Of a stretch of 26,643 nucleotides of DNA, positions 7,669 to 16,706 are shown in pieces. The translations under genes and the position numbers were made by a program. Under the pieces are notes generated by a model. That model ran no database searches, had not been told where the DNA came from, and saw only the letters and a list, made by a program, of their open reading frames with translations. Within the stretch, counting starts at the first letter, position 1. Each line of letters opens with the position of its first letter. The stretch is from Paracoccaceae bacterium. GTDB lineage: Bacteria > Pseudomonadota > Alphaproteobacteria > Rhodobacterales > Rhodobacteraceae. The stretch is from NCBI GenBank assembly GCA_015487255.1, contig WFQA01000183.1:1-26643 (forward strand), read 5' to 3'.

Positions 7669-8269
7669 TTGAAAAACAACCATTTACCAGTTTTTCAAAC
7701 GCCCGCGCACGATGGCTTATCCGGTTTTTTTCCCAGCGATCCATCTCGCCAAAGGTAATGTCATAACCATCGGGCTGGAAGATAGGGTCATAGCCGTGCC
7801 CCTCTTCACCGCGCATTGGCCACACCACCTGACCGTCAATCCTGCCTTCAAAAACCTCGTCATGCCCATCGGGCCAGGCTACCACCAGGGTTGAGCAAAA
7901 CCTGGCCGTGCGCGGGGCAGGGGCGGCTATCATCTCCAACTCATCCCAGGCCCGCTGCATCGCCATGGTAAAATCGCGCCCGGTCGGGGTTTCGGCCCAA
8001 TCAGCGGTATAAACCCCCGGCGCGCCACCCAGCGCGTCGATCTCGATGCCGCTATCATCGGCCAGCGCTGGCAGCCCGCTTTTTTGCGCTGCATAATGCG
8101 CCTTGATCCGGGCATTGCCAACAAACGTATCCTCGGTTTCTTCCGGTTCATCATAACCCAACTGCCCGGCGGAAACGGTCACTATCCCGTAGGGAGCCAT
8201 CAGCCTCGCAATCTCCTCCAGCTTGCCCTGATTATGGCTCGCCACCACCAGTTTTCCGCTCAGCTTACG
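7658..8269 (-). CDS. rdgB: RdgB/HAM1 family non-canonical purine NTP pyrophosphatase
   Basis: 203 residues from the ATG at 8269. The family hydrolyses ITP, dITP and XTP to monophosphates, keeping deaminated purines out of nucleic acids. Visible motifs are SHNQGK (12-17), the metal-binding acidic segment EETEDTFVGNA, ADDSGIEID (71-79), GYDPIF and the C-terminal SHRARA. The open frame extends further upstream, but that part is a shadow of rph. The chosen start overlaps the rph stop by 5 bp, the same tight spacing as the rest of the operon. Confidence 0.94.
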   Translation of the reverse strand, partial: RKLSGKLVVASHNQGKLEEIARLMAPYGIVTVSAGQLGYDEPEETEDTFVGNARIKAHYAAQKSGLPALADDSGIEIDALGGAPGVYTADWAETPTGRDFTMAMQRAWDELEMIAAPAPRTARFCSTLVVAWPDGHDEVFEGRIDGQVVWPMRGEEGHGYDPIFQPDGYDITFGEMDRWEKNRISHRARAFEKLVNGCFSNEK

Positions 8270-8981
8270 CATCCACCGCCGCTTTCTGCACCGCGACCAG
8301 CTCAGCCACGCCTTTTTCGGCGAGGTCGAGCAATTGGTTGAACTCATCCCGGCTAAATGTCGCGCCTTCGGCCGAGCCTTGAATTTCAACCAAGCCGCCC
8401 GCGCCGGTCATGACAAAATTCGCATCCGTGCCCGCGTCTGAATCCTCCAGATAATCCAGATCAAGCACCGGCTGCCCGCCATAAATGCCGCAAGATACCG
8501 CCGCGACGTGATCTGTCAGCGGGTTGGTTGAAATCTCTCCTGCTGCCAGCAGCTTGTTCACCGCCAGGCGCAGTGCCACCCAGCCACCGGTGATCGCCGC
8601 GCAACGCGTGCCGCCATCAGCCTGAATCACATCACAATCCACCGTGATCTGCCGCTCTCCCAGCGCCACCCTATCCACCCCGGCGCGCAGGCTGCGCCCG
8701 ATAAGGCGTTGAATCTCTTGAGTTCTGCCAGATTGCTTACCCGCCGTTGCCTCGCGGCGCATGCGCGAGCCGGTTGAGCGCGGCAACATACCGTATTCCG
8801 CCGTCACCCAGCCCAGCCCGGTATTGCGCAGCCATGGCGGCACCCGGCTTTCCAGACTGGCCGTGCACAAAACATGGGTATCACCGCATTTGATCAGGCA
8901 CGAGCCTTCCGCATGTTTGGTCACGTTGATTTCAATCACAATATCGCGCATTGCGTTGGTTTCTCTGCCGGATGGGCGCAT
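8265..8981 (-). CDS. rph: Ribonuclease PH
   Basis: 238 residues, the normal size. RNase PH is a phosphate-dependent 3'-5' exoribonuclease that trims tRNA 3' ends. It begins MRPSGRETNAMRDI, and the conserved GKQSGRTQEIQRLIGRSLRA segment and DCDVIQADGGTRCAAITGG strand are clear. The start is fixed by AGGAGA lying 5 nt before the ATG at 8981; the longer open frame runs into the divergent promoter region. It is the first gene of a five-gene minus-strand operon and is divergent from hrcA. Confidence 0.96.
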   Translation of the reverse strand: MRPSGRETNAMRDIVIEINVTKHAEGSCLIKCGDTHVLCTASLESRVPPWLRNTGLGWVTAEYGMLPRSTGSRMRREATAGKQSGRTQEIQRLIGRSLRAGVDRVALGERQITVDCDVIQADGGTRCAAITGGWVALRLAVNKLLAAGEISTNPLTDHVAAVSCGIYGGQPVLDLDYLEDSDAGTDANFVMTGAGGLVEIQGSAEGATFSRDEFNQLLDLAEKGVAELVAVQKAAVDA

Positions 8982-9007
8982 TTTACTCTCCTGAATGATC
9001 TCCCCCC

Positions 9008-9036
9008 TGTCTAGCGCGCCGCCGCGCAAGCGTCCA
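9008..9036 (-). promoter_or_regulatory. Possible promoter of the rph-rdgB-ridA-like-hemW-ybaN operon
   Basis: On the minus strand TGGACG and TAGACA are separated by 17 nt, 27 nt upstream of the rph ATG. Both hexamers match the sigma-70 consensus only partly. The position, back to back with the hrcA promoter candidate, is sensible. Weak evidence. Confidence 0.35.
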
Positions 9037-9039
9037 GCA

Positions 9040-9068
9040 TTGACCGCACCCGCCGCAATCCCTATTTT
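9040..9068 (+). promoter_or_regulatory. Probable sigma-70-type promoter of hrcA-grpE
   Basis: TTGACC (9040-9045), 17 nt, TATTTT (9063-9068), ending 20 nt before the hrcA ATG. No CIRCE inverted repeat (TTAGCACTC-N9-GAGTGCTAA) is present here, so hrcA does not appear to be self-controlled through that element. Confidence 0.5.
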
Positions 9069-9088
9069 CATGCCAAAGCGAGAATCCC

Positions 9089-10156
9089 ATGAGCAACCCA
9101 ACACCCCTTTCAGAACTCAATGACCGCTCCCGCGAGGTGTTTCGGCTGATTGTCGAATCCTACCTCGATAAAGGTGAGCCGGTTGGCTCGCGCACGCTCA
9201 GCCGCCAGCTTACCGAGCAGGTTTCAGCCGCAACAGTCCGCAACACCATGCAGGATCTAGAGCATCTCGGCCTGCTCAACAGCCCGCATATTTCGGCCGG
9301 GCGCCTGCCCACGCAGCAAGGCTTGCGGCTGTTTGTTGATGGCCTGCTGGAAATCGGCGGGATCTCGGGGGTGGATCGCAACGAGATCGAAAAATCCATC
9401 CCCGAAGATGCGCCTGATATTCAGGCAGCCCTTGATCGGGCGGGAAAAATGCTTTCGGGCCTGACCCAGGGTGCCAGCCTCGTGCTTGCGCCAAAAACCG
9501 AATCGGCGATCAGGCATATCGAGTTTGTCTCGCTGGCGGCTGATCGCGCATTGGTGGTGCTGGTCACTGCTGACGGGCAGGTCGAAAACCGGATATTCAC
9601 CCCACCTGCCGGGATGACCCCATCCGCCATGCGCGAGGCGGCGAATTTCCTCAATTCGGTGATGGAAGGCCATACGGTTGATGAATTCAGAAAAATTGTT
9701 TCACGTGAAGTTTCCAAAAACCAAAATGAACTCAACACCTTATCACAAAAGCTCATCGAGATGGGCGTGGCGATCTGGGCCGATGGGCCAGAGGGCAGCT
9801 TTGAGCGGCTCATTGTGCGCGGCCGGGCCAACCTGCTGGATGAAAACGCCAACGAGATGGATCTTGAGCGCATCCGCCAATTGTTTGACGACCTTGAGCG
9901 CAAGCGCGACCTCGAAAACCTGCTCTCGCTGACCGAGGCGGGGGAAGGGGTGCGGGTTTTTATTGGCTCGGAGAACAAACTTTTCTCACTTTCGGGTTCC
10001 TCTTTGGTGGTTTCTTCCTATATGAACAGTGAGCGAAAAATTGTTGGCGCGGTAGGTGTCATCGGCCCGACCCATCTGAATTATGCGCGTATTGTTCCGA
10101 TCGTGGATTACACGGCGCAATTGATGGGGCGGCTGGTTTCCGGCCCGCCAAGATAA
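9089..10156 (+). CDS. hrcA: Heat-inducible transcription repressor HrcA
   Basis: 355 residues. HrcA represses chaperone operons by binding CIRCE operators and depends on GroE for activity. The N-terminal winged helix shows LNDRSREVFRLIVESYLDKGEPVGSRTLS and then SAATVRNTMQDLEHLGLL, followed by SPHISAGRLPT; these are the family hallmarks. The C-terminal domain contains FIGSENK and VGVIGPTHLNYARIVPIVDYTA. grpE begins 12 bp after the stop, so the two are surely one operon. Its operator targets are not in this window: no CIRCE is seen before hrcA or dnaK, so groESL elsewhere is the likely target. A parS-like sequence lies inside the gene. Confidence 0.95.
   Translation: MSNPTPLSELNDRSREVFRLIVESYLDKGEPVGSRTLSRQLTEQVSAATVRNTMQDLEHLGLLNSPHISAGRLPTQQGLRLFVDGLLEIGGISGVDRNEIEKSIPEDAPDIQAALDRAGKMLSGLTQGASLVLAPKTESAIRHIEFVSLAADRALVVLVTADGQVENRIFTPPAGMTPSAMREAANFLNSVMEGHTVDEFRKIVSREVSKNQNELNTLSQKLIEMGVAIWADGPEGSFERLIVRGRANLLDENANEMDLERIRQLFDDLERKRDLENLLSLTEAGEGVRVFIGSENKLFSLSGSSLVVSSYMNSERKIVGAVGVIGPTHLNYARIVPIVDYTAQLMGRLVSGPPR
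9697..9712. promoter_or_regulatory. Degenerate parS-like site inside hrcA
   Basis: TGTTTCACGTGAAGTT matches the first 13 positions of the 16-bp parS palindrome, including the CACGTG core and the full left half, and differs in the last three. It sits in a locally AT-rich part of otherwise GC-rich hrcA and codes IVSREV. It may be a weak ParB site or chance. Confidence 0.45.
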
Positions 10157-10168
10157 AGGTAGATTAAG

Positions 10169-10750
10169 ATGAGCGACGAAAAAAACGACTTTTTGGATGA
10201 TATCGACGAGATTGAAGCCGAAATGGAGGAGCAGGAGCTGGCCGATCTGGAGCCGCCAAGCCTGGAAGAGCTGGAGGATGAAAACCGCCAGCTGAAAGAC
10301 CGGCTGATGCGCGCCATGGCCGAAACCGAAAACATGCGCAAACGCGGCGAGCGTGACCGGCGCGAGGCCGAAGCTTATGGCGGCACCAAACTGGCGCGTG
10401 ATCTGCTGTCGGTGCATGATAATCTGGGCCGGGCGCTGGAAAATATCGATGATAAACTGCGCGAGGAATTCGCCGCGCTGGCTGAGGGGCTGGAGCTGAC
10501 CCAGCGCGAGCTGCTTTCGGTATTTGAAAAGCATAAAATCGTCAAGGTTGAGCCAAAACCCGGAGACAGGTTTGACCCCAAGCTGCATCAGGCGATGTTT
10601 GAGGCACCGGTGCCAAATACGGTAAAAGGCACGGTCATCCAAACCATGGCCCCCGGTTTCACCATCGCCGGTCGTCTTATCCGCGCCGCACAGGTCGGCG
10701 TTTCCTCCAACACCGACCCGGTAAAACCCGAAGAGCCGGCAGAAGAATAG
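10169..10750 (+). CDS. grpE: DnaK nucleotide exchange factor GrpE
   Basis: 193 residues. GrpE releases ADP from DnaK and acts as a dimer. An acidic N-terminus is followed by a long charged helix (about 35-75) containing the typical ELEDENRQLKDRLMRAMAE and ENMRKRGERDRREAE, and the C-terminal beta domain carries DRFDPKLHQAMFE and the final GRLIRAAQVGVS. AAGG lies 9 nt before the ATG. It is in an operon with hrcA, separate from dnaK and dnaJ some 6.5 kb away, a common arrangement in alphaproteobacteria. Confidence 0.96.
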   Translation: MSDEKNDFLDDIDEIEAEMEEQELADLEPPSLEELEDENRQLKDRLMRAMAETENMRKRGERDRREAEAYGGTKLARDLLSVHDNLGRALENIDDKLREEFAALAEGLELTQRELLSVFEKHKIVKVEPKPGDRFDPKLHQAMFEAPVPNTVKGTVIQTMAPGFTIAGRLIRAAQVGVSSNTDPVKPEEPAEE

Positions 10751-10794
10751 CCTCTATCTTTTCCAAATACTCGCAGGGTGAATTGCGCAGCAAG

Positions 10795-10815
10795 AGGGGC
10801 GGCGGCCCCTTTATA
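10795..10815 (+). terminator. Weak intrinsic terminator after grpE
   Basis: AGGGGC (10795-10800), a GGCG loop and GCCCCT (10805-10810) form a perfect 6-bp stem followed by TTTATA. The T tract is short and overlaps the mutS stop codon. It would terminate grpE transcripts arriving at the convergent mutS. Confidence 0.4.
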
Positions 10816-13426
10816 GCTTGCCCTTAAGCTCATAGATCAAAGCCAAAGCCTCACGCGGCGAAAGCTCGTCGGGCGCGATGCCCCTGAGCATCTCTTCCAC
10901 CTCGGATTGCTGCACCGCCGCAGGCTGCACCGCACCAAACAGTGGCAGATCATCAATCAAAACTTGCCCCGTGCCCTCACGCTCGCGTTTTTCCAGCATG
11001 TCGAGCACGGCACGGGCGCGGGCAATCACCGCCTCGGGCAATCCGGCGAGCTTGGCCACCTGCACCCCGTAAGAGCGGTCCGCCGCACCGGCTACCACCT
11101 CGTGCAGAAAAATCACATCCCCCTGCCATTCTTTCACCGAAACCGTGGCATTGTGCAGCCCCGAAAGCTTTTCCGAAAGCGCGGTAAGCTCATGATAATG
11201 TGTGGCAAAAAGCGCACGGCATTTATTGACCTCGTGCAGGTTTTCCAATGTGGCCCAGGCGATGGAAAGCCCGTCATAAGTGGCCGTGCCGCGCCCGATT
11301 TCATCTAGAATAACCAGCGCCCTTGGCCCGGCCTGATTGAGGATCGCAGCGGTTTCCACCATTTCGACCATAAAGGTTGATTGCCCCCGCGCCAGATCAT
11401 CCGCCGCGCCAACACGGCTGAAAAGCTGGTCCACCAGCCCGATACGGGCCGAGGCGGCCGGCACATAGGCCCCCATCTGCGCCAGAATCGCGATAATGGC
11501 GTTTTGCCGCAAAAAGGTGGATTTACCCGCCATATTTGGCCCGGTCAGCAGCCAGACCGGCTTTTTATCACCACTCAAATCGGCATCATTGGCGATAAAC
11601 GGCTTGCCGGTGCTGCGCAAAGCCGCCTCCACCACCGGGTGCCGTCCGGCCTTTATCTCAAAGGCGCGCGAGCCATCAAGCTTTGGCCGCACCCAATCTT
11701 CCTCTATCGCCAAAACCGCCAGCGCAGTGCTCAGGTCAATCTCGGCCAGGGCGCGGGCGACATTGGCCAGCTCGCCCGCTGTGGCCATGATCGCCCCGCG
11801 CAGGCTTTCAAACACCCGCTTTTCTATCTCCAGCGCCTGCCCGCCAGCATTGAGAATGCGGGTTTCCAGCGCTGAAAGCTCCACCGTGGTAAAGCGCACC
11901 GCATTGGCGGTGGTCTGGCGATGGATGAATTTTTCCGCAAAAGGCGGGTTGAGCATGGTGGCAGCATGGGTGGCCGGGGTTTCGATAAAATATCCCAGCA
12001 CGTTATTATGCTTTACCTTCAAGGCGTTGATCCCGGTTTCCCCGGAAAACTCCGCTTGCATCGCCGCGATCACCCCGCGCCCCTCGTCGCGCAGTTTACG
12101 CGCTTCATCCAGCTCGGGCACAAAGCCCTTGGCCACAAAACCGCCATCGCGGGCCAAAAGCGGCGGTTCGGCAATCAGCGCCTCATTCAACAGCGTGATC
12201 AGGTCATCATGCCCGCGCATCAGCCCAAGCGCATTGCCGGTGCCCTCGGGCAGTTCATCAGTTGAAAAATCATGGCTGATCGCTGCCGCCTGCTCCAGCG
12301 CGCCCCGCACCGCCGCCAGATCACGCGGCCCGCCCCGCTCCAGCGCCAGCCGGGAAAGCGCGCGCTCCATATCGGGCACCTGTTTGAGCCGGGCGCGGAT
12401 CTCATCACAACTCGCGTGGTTTTCCACAAACCCCTGCACCATATCAAGCCGATAGGTGATCGCCGCCAGATCATTGGCCGGGCTGGTCAGCCGGCTTTCG
12501 AGCAGCCGCGCGCCGCCGCCGGTCAGGGTGCGGTCCACCACCGCCAGCAGCGCATCGCTGCGCCCGCCGGAAAGGTTGCGCACCAGTTCGAGGTTGCGCC
12601 GGGTGGCGGCATCTATCTGCATATGGCTGCCCGGTTTTTCCTGCACCGGCGGGGTGAGCAGTGGCATTTTTCCGCATTGGGTCAGCTCCAGATAATCGAC
12701 AATCGCGCCCATCGCCGCCAGCTCCGCCCGGGAAAACTGGCCAAAACCCTCAAGCGAGGCCACCGCAAACAGCTTTCCAAGCCGCCCATTGGCCATCTCG
12801 CTGTCAAAGCTCGAAGGCGCAAGCGGGGTCAGCGCCTGCCCGGCGGTTTCCAGCGTGTTGCGCAATTCGTCCGGCAGGTTTTGCGAGACCAGCAGCTCAC
12901 CGGGTGCCAGCCGGGCCAAAAGCGGCTCCAGCTCCATCTTGTTTACCGCGCTGACATGGAATTCACCGGTCGAGACATCCACCCAGGCCACGCCAAACCC
13001 GCCGCGCAGATAGGCGAGCGATACCAGATAGTTATGGGCGCGGGCCTCCAGCAGGCTGTCTTCGGTCAGGGTGCCGGGCGTAACAAGGCGCACCACTTCG
13101 CGCTTTACAATCGCTTTATAGCCACGCTTTTTCGCCTCTTTGGGTGATTCCATCTGCTCACAAACCGCCACCCGAAACCCCTTGCGGATCAGGGTCAGCA
13201 AATAGCCCTCGGCGGCGTGATGCGGCACCCCGCACATGGCGATATCCTCGCCTTCGTGTTTGCCGCGCTTGGTCAGGGCGATATCCAGCGCCGCCGAGGC
13301 AGCGACCGCATCATCAAAAAACAGCTCGTAAAAATCCCCCATGCGGTAAAACAGCAGCGCATCCGGGTAGCGCGCCTTGATATCCAGATATTGCGACATC
13401 ATCGGGGTTATGCTTGCTTTGGCCAC
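10811..13426 (-). CDS. mutS: DNA mismatch repair protein MutS
   Basis: 871 residues, full length. MutS recognises base mismatches and signals to MutL. The mismatch-reading F-x-E motif is F32-Y33-E34 within RMGDFYELFFDDA. The ABC-type ATPase shows Walker A GPNMAGKST at 629-637, the signature segment around DDLARGQSTFMVEM, and Walker B VILDEIGRGTATYDG, followed by FATHYHEL. The start is GTG at 13426, giving AKASITPMMSQYL as in other alphaproteobacterial MutS; GAGGGA lies 5 nt upstream. A perfect minus-strand TTGACA (13496-13501) precedes it, but I see no matching -10 box. Confidence 0.97.
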   Translation of the reverse strand: MAKASITPMMSQYLDIKARYPDALLFYRMGDFYELFFDDAVAASAALDIALTKRGKHEGEDIAMCGVPHHAAEGYLLTLIRKGFRVAVCEQMESPKEAKKRGYKAIVKREVVRLVTPGTLTEDSLLEARAHNYLVSLAYLRGGFGVAWVDVSTGEFHVSAVNKMELEPLLARLAPGELLVSQNLPDELRNTLETAGQALTPLAPSSFDSEMANGRLGKLFAVASLEGFGQFSRAELAAMGAIVDYLELTQCGKMPLLTPPVQEKPGSHMQIDAATRRNLELVRNLSGGRSDALLAVVDRTLTGGGARLLESRLTSPANDLAAITYRLDMVQGFVENHASCDEIRARLKQVPDMERALSRLALERGGPRDLAAVRGALEQAAAISHDFSTDELPEGTGNALGLMRGHDDLITLLNEALIAEPPLLARDGGFVAKGFVPELDEARKLRDEGRGVIAAMQAEFSGETGINALKVKHNNVLGYFIETPATHAATMLNPPFAEKFIHRQTTANAVRFTTVELSALETRILNAGGQALEIEKRVFESLRGAIMATAGELANVARALAEIDLSTALAVLAIEEDWVRPKLDGSRAFEIKAGRHPVVEAALRSTGKPFIANDADLSGDKKPVWLLTGPNMAGKSTFLRQNAIIAILAQMGAYVPAASARIGLVDQLFSRVGAADDLARGQSTFMVEMVETAAILNQAGPRALVILDEIGRGTATYDGLSIAWATLENLHEVNKCRALFATHYHELTALSEKLSGLHNATVSVKEWQGDVIFLHEVVAGAADRSYGVQVAKLAGLPEAVIARARAVLDMLEKREREGTGQVLIDDLPLFGAVQPAAVQQSEVEEMLRGIAPDELSPREALALIYELKGKL

Positions 13427-13512
13427 GGGATTCCCTCATTTGCTCAGGCGAATTTACACAGCCCGCCCCGCTTGGGAAAGCACGAAAATCCACCGTGTCA
13501 ACATGAATAACA

Positions 13513-13541
13513 TTGCGCAAACCGCCGTAAAATTGTAATAA
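13513..13541 (+). promoter_or_regulatory. Probable promoter of maeB
   Basis: TTGCGC (13513-13518), 17 nt, TAATAA (13536-13541), 24 nt before the maeB ATG. The hexamers match the sigma-70 consensus moderately, with ideal spacing. The surrounding DNA is the most AT-rich part of the 139-bp gap between mutS and maeB. Confidence 0.5.
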
Positions 13542-13565
13542 ATGAAAATTCTATCCTGAAGCGAG

Positions 13566-15830
13566 ATGAAAATGCCCCATAATACCAAAGTCACCGATGA
13601 AGAGGCGCTGGCCTATCACCTTGAGCCAACCCCCGGCAAGATCGAGGTGATTGCCAGCACCGCGATGACCACCCAGCGCGATCTTTCACTGGCCTATTCC
13701 CCCGGTGTGGCCGTGCCGGTGCAGGCGATAGCCGACGACCCGGCGCTGGCTTATGATTACACCACCAAGGGCAATATGGTGGCGGTTATTTCCAACGGCA
13801 CCGCGATATTGGGCATGGGCAATCTTGGCGCGCTGGCCTCCAAGCCGGTGATGGAGGGCAAGGCGGTGCTTTTCAAACGGTTTGCAGATGTTAACGCGAT
13901 CGATATCGAGCTGGATACCGAGGATCCGGACGCGTTCATCAACGCGGTCAAGCTGATGGGGCCGACATTTGGTGGGATCAACCTTGAGGATATCAAAGCG
14001 CCAGAGTGCTTTATCATCGAGCAAAAGCTGAAAGAAATCATGGATATACCGGTTTTCCATGATGACCAGCACGGCACGGCGGTGATCTGCGCGGCGGGGC
14101 TGATCAACGCTTTGCATATTTCCGGCAAAAAAATCGAGGAATGCCGGATTGTGCTCAATGGTGCGGGCGCGGCGGGCATTGCCTGTATCGAACTGCTCAA
14201 ATCCATGGGGGCCAGGCACGATAATTGCATCGTTTGTGATACCAAGGGGGTTATCTATCAGGGCCGCACCGAGGGCATGAACCAGTGGAAATCGGCCCAT
14301 GCGATCAAAACCGACCTGCGCAGGCTGGAGGAAGCGATGCAGGGGGCGGATGTGTTTTTGGGGGTGTCGGCCAAGGGGGCGGTAACCCAGGATATGGTTA
14401 AATCCATGGCCGAACACCCGGTTATTTTTGCCATGGCCAACCCCGACCCGGAAATCACCCCTGAGGATGCCCACGCAGTGCGCGAGGATGCAATTGTTGC
14501 CACCGGGCGTTCGGATTACCCCAATCAGGTCAATAATGTGCTGGGCTTTCCCTACCTGTTTCGCGGCGCGCTTGATATCCATGCCCGCGCCATCAATGAC
14601 CCGATGAAAATCGCCTGTGCCGAGGCGCTGGCTGCATTGGCCCGCGAGGATGTGCCCGACGAAGTGGCCATGGCCTACGGCAAGCAGCTCACCTTTGGCC
14701 GCGATTACATCATCCCGACCCCGTTTGACCCGCGGCTCATTCATGTGGTGCCGCCCGCAGTGGCCAGGGCGGGCATGGATACCGGCGTTGCCCGCCGCCC
14801 GATCATTGATATGGATACATATGAAAACAACCTGCGCGACAGGCTGGACCCAACCTCCTCGATTTTGCGCTCGCTTTACCAGCGCGCCAAGCGCGAGCAG
14901 GCCAGGATAGTATTTGCCGAGGGGGATGACGAGCGCGTGGTGCGCGCCGCTGTGGCCTATGTGCGCTCGGGGCTGGGGCAGGCGGTGGTGGTTGGCCGTG
15001 TGGCGCAGGTGCAGGGGTTTTTGGATGATGCCGGCATGTCCGAGGCGATCAACGAGATCGAGGTGGTGAATGCCGCCACGGTCGATAACCTTGATGAGAT
15101 GACGGATATGCTTTACCGGCGCCTGCAACGGCGTGGGTTTGATCAGCGCGATTGCCACCGTATTGCCAGCCGCGACCGGCATGTTTTTGCCGCTTTGCTG
15201 CTGGCGCATGGGCAGGCGGATGGCATGATCACCGGGGTGACCCGAAAATCATCGCAGGTGCTGGCGCTGATCAACTATGTGTTTGATGCCGAGCCGGGGG
15301 ATGGCGCGGTGGGCATCACAGCGGTGATCAACCGGGGCAAAATGGTGCTGATCGCCGATACTCTGGTGCATGAATGGCCCGAAAAGCAAGACCTGGCCGA
15401 TATTGCCGAGCGCGCGGCCGAGGTGGCACGCTCGCTTGGGCTGGTGCCGCGCGTGGCCTTTGCCAGTTTTTCCAATTTTGGCTATCCGGTTTCCGAGCGG
15501 GCCGAAAAGATGAAAATGGCTGCGGCGGTGCTTGATGAGCGCGGGGTGGGGTTTGAATATGACGGCGAGATGACCGTTGATGTGGCGCTGAACCCGGAAG
15601 TGATGAAAAACTACCCGTTTTGCCGCCTTTCCGGCCCGGCCAATATTCTTGTGGTTCCGGCGCGGCACTCGGCCTCGATCTCGGTGAAGCTGATGCAGGA
15701 AATGGGCGGGGCCACGGTGATCGGCCCGATTCTGACCGGCATAGACAAGCAGGTCAAGCTTGGCTCCACCACCTCGACCGTGACCGACATCATGCATATG
15801 GCGGTGATGGCGGCCTGCAAGGTGGGCTAA
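13566..15830 (+). CDS. maeB: NADP-dependent malic enzyme with C-terminal phosphotransacetylase-like domain
   Basis: 754 residues, the size of the two-domain MaeB/TME type. Residues 1 to about 420 are malic enzyme, which converts malate to pyruvate and CO2 with NAD(P) reduction: YSPGVAVPV, the FHDDQHGTAVI substrate and metal region, and the nucleotide-binding LNGAGAAGIACIELL. Residues from about 430 onward resemble phosphate acetyltransferase (VFAEGDDERVVRAA, GMITGVTRKSS); in this family that domain is known to be regulatory and acetyl-CoA-responsive rather than clearly catalytic. ATG at 13566, with a second in-frame ATG two codons later. The stop abuts the next gene's GTG. NADP preference is inferred from the family. 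Confidence 0.94.
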   Translation: MKMPHNTKVTDEEALAYHLEPTPGKIEVIASTAMTTQRDLSLAYSPGVAVPVQAIADDPALAYDYTTKGNMVAVISNGTAILGMGNLGALASKPVMEGKAVLFKRFADVNAIDIELDTEDPDAFINAVKLMGPTFGGINLEDIKAPECFIIEQKLKEIMDIPVFHDDQHGTAVICAAGLINALHISGKKIEECRIVLNGAGAAGIACIELLKSMGARHDNCIVCDTKGVIYQGRTEGMNQWKSAHAIKTDLRRLEEAMQGADVFLGVSAKGAVTQDMVKSMAEHPVIFAMANPDPEITPEDAHAVREDAIVATGRSDYPNQVNNVLGFPYLFRGALDIHARAINDPMKIACAEALAALAREDVPDEVAMAYGKQLTFGRDYIIPTPFDPRLIHVVPPAVARAGMDTGVARRPIIDMDTYENNLRDRLDPTSSILRSLYQRAKREQARIVFAEGDDERVVRAAVAYVRSGLGQAVVVGRVAQVQGFLDDAGMSEAINEIEVVNAATVDNLDEMTDMLYRRLQRRGFDQRDCHRIASRDRHVFAALLLAHGQADGMITGVTRKSSQVLALINYVFDAEPGDGAVGITAVINRGKMVLIADTLVHEWPEKQDLADIAERAAEVARSLGLVPRVAFASFSNFGYPVSERAEKMKMAAAVLDERGVGFEYDGEMTVDVALNPEVMKNYPFCRLSGPANILVVPARHSASISVKLMQEMGGATVIGPILTGIDKQVKLGSTTSTVTDIMHMAVMAACKVG

Positions 15831-16706
15831 GTGATATATAATCTCGGCTCGATCAATATTGACCATGTTTATAGTGTGCCGCATTTTCCGGCCCCCGGTG
15901 AAACCCTGCTAAGTAACAGCTATTTCAAAGGCTTGGGTGGCAAGGGGGCTAACCAGAGCATTGCGATTGCCCGGGCGGGCGGGCAGGTGGCGCATATCGG
16001 GGCGATCGGGCAGGATGCGCTCTGGGCGCGGGATAAGCTGGCGGCGTCGGGGGTGGATGTGTCGGGCATCACGGTGCTTGAAAGCCCCACGGGCCATGCG
16101 ATTATCAATGTTGACCCAAGCGGTGAAAACAACATCGTGCTGTTTGAGGGGGCCAATGTGCGGGTGGTGGAGCGCCAGATCAGTGCAGCACTGGCCAAGG
16201 CCAGCCCCGGTGATTGGCTTTTGCTGCAAAACGAGGTCAACAACGGTGCATATGCCGCCAGACTGGCGCAGGATATGGGGCTGAAGGTGGCCTATGTGGC
16301 GGCCCCGTTTGATGCGGAAAAGCTGCGGGAAATACTGCCCTTTGTTAACCTGCTGTCAGCCAATGAGGGCGAAACGATGATGGCCTGTCAGGCGCTGGGC
16401 CTGCCGGAAGATGATATTCCGGTTGAAAGCTTGCTGATCACGCGGGGCGGGCAGGGCAGCAGCTATCGCGATGGCGATCAGCGCTATTTTCAGCCGATCT
16501 TTCCGGTTGAACCGGTGGATACCACCGGCGCGGGCGATACTTTTATAGGTTATTTCATCGCCCAGCTCGATGTGGGCAAAACCCCGCAACAGGCTCTGCG
16601 CATGGCCGCAGCCGCAGCGGCACTGAAGGTCACAAAAAAAGGGACCGCCCAAGCGATCCCTTTGCTGGAAGATGTTATTTCATTCATTAAAACTGCGAAT
16701 CATTAG
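15831..16706 (+). CDS. PfkB-family carbohydrate kinase, ribokinase-like
   Basis: 291 residues, close to the roughly 300 of ribokinase. The family phosphorylates a sugar hydroxyl using ATP; ribose is the likeliest substrate but is not proven. N-terminal NLGSINIDHVY and the GLGGKGANQSIA glycine-rich motif (34-45) match PfkB signature 1, and DTTGAGDTFIGYF (from 230) is signature 2, with D236 the catalytic base. The GTG start directly follows the maeB stop, with AAGGTGGG just upstream, so it is translationally coupled. No ribose transporter or regulator is nearby. Its 3' end enters an AT-rich island. Confidence 0.85.
   Translation: MIYNLGSINIDHVYSVPHFPAPGETLLSNSYFKGLGGKGANQSIAIARAGGQVAHIGAIGQDALWARDKLAASGVDVSGITVLESPTGHAIINVDPSGENNIVLFEGANVRVVERQISAALAKASPGDWLLLQNEVNNGAYAARLAQDMGLKVAYVAAPFDAEKLREILPFVNLLSANEGETMMACQALGLPEDDIPVESLLITRGGQGSSYRDGDQRYFQPIFPVEPVDTTGAGDTFIGYFIAQLDVGKTPQQALRMAAAAAALKVTKKGTAQAIPLLEDVISFIKTANH

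Noticed and set aside
8982..9088. Search for a CIRCE operator at rph/hrcA
   Set aside because: No TTAGCACTC/GAGTGCTAA-like inverted repeat was found; only promoter-like hexamers.
13473..13501. Perfect TTGACA upstream of mutS as its promoter
   Set aside because: At 16-18 nt spacing no acceptable -10 hexamer follows, so it was mentioned but not annotated.
13686..15209. Long minus-strand frame (507 codons) opposite maeB
   Set aside because: It is the mirror of a GC-rich, clearly recognised malic enzyme, has no ribosome site and no recognisable domain; His/Arg-rich content is typical of antisense frames.
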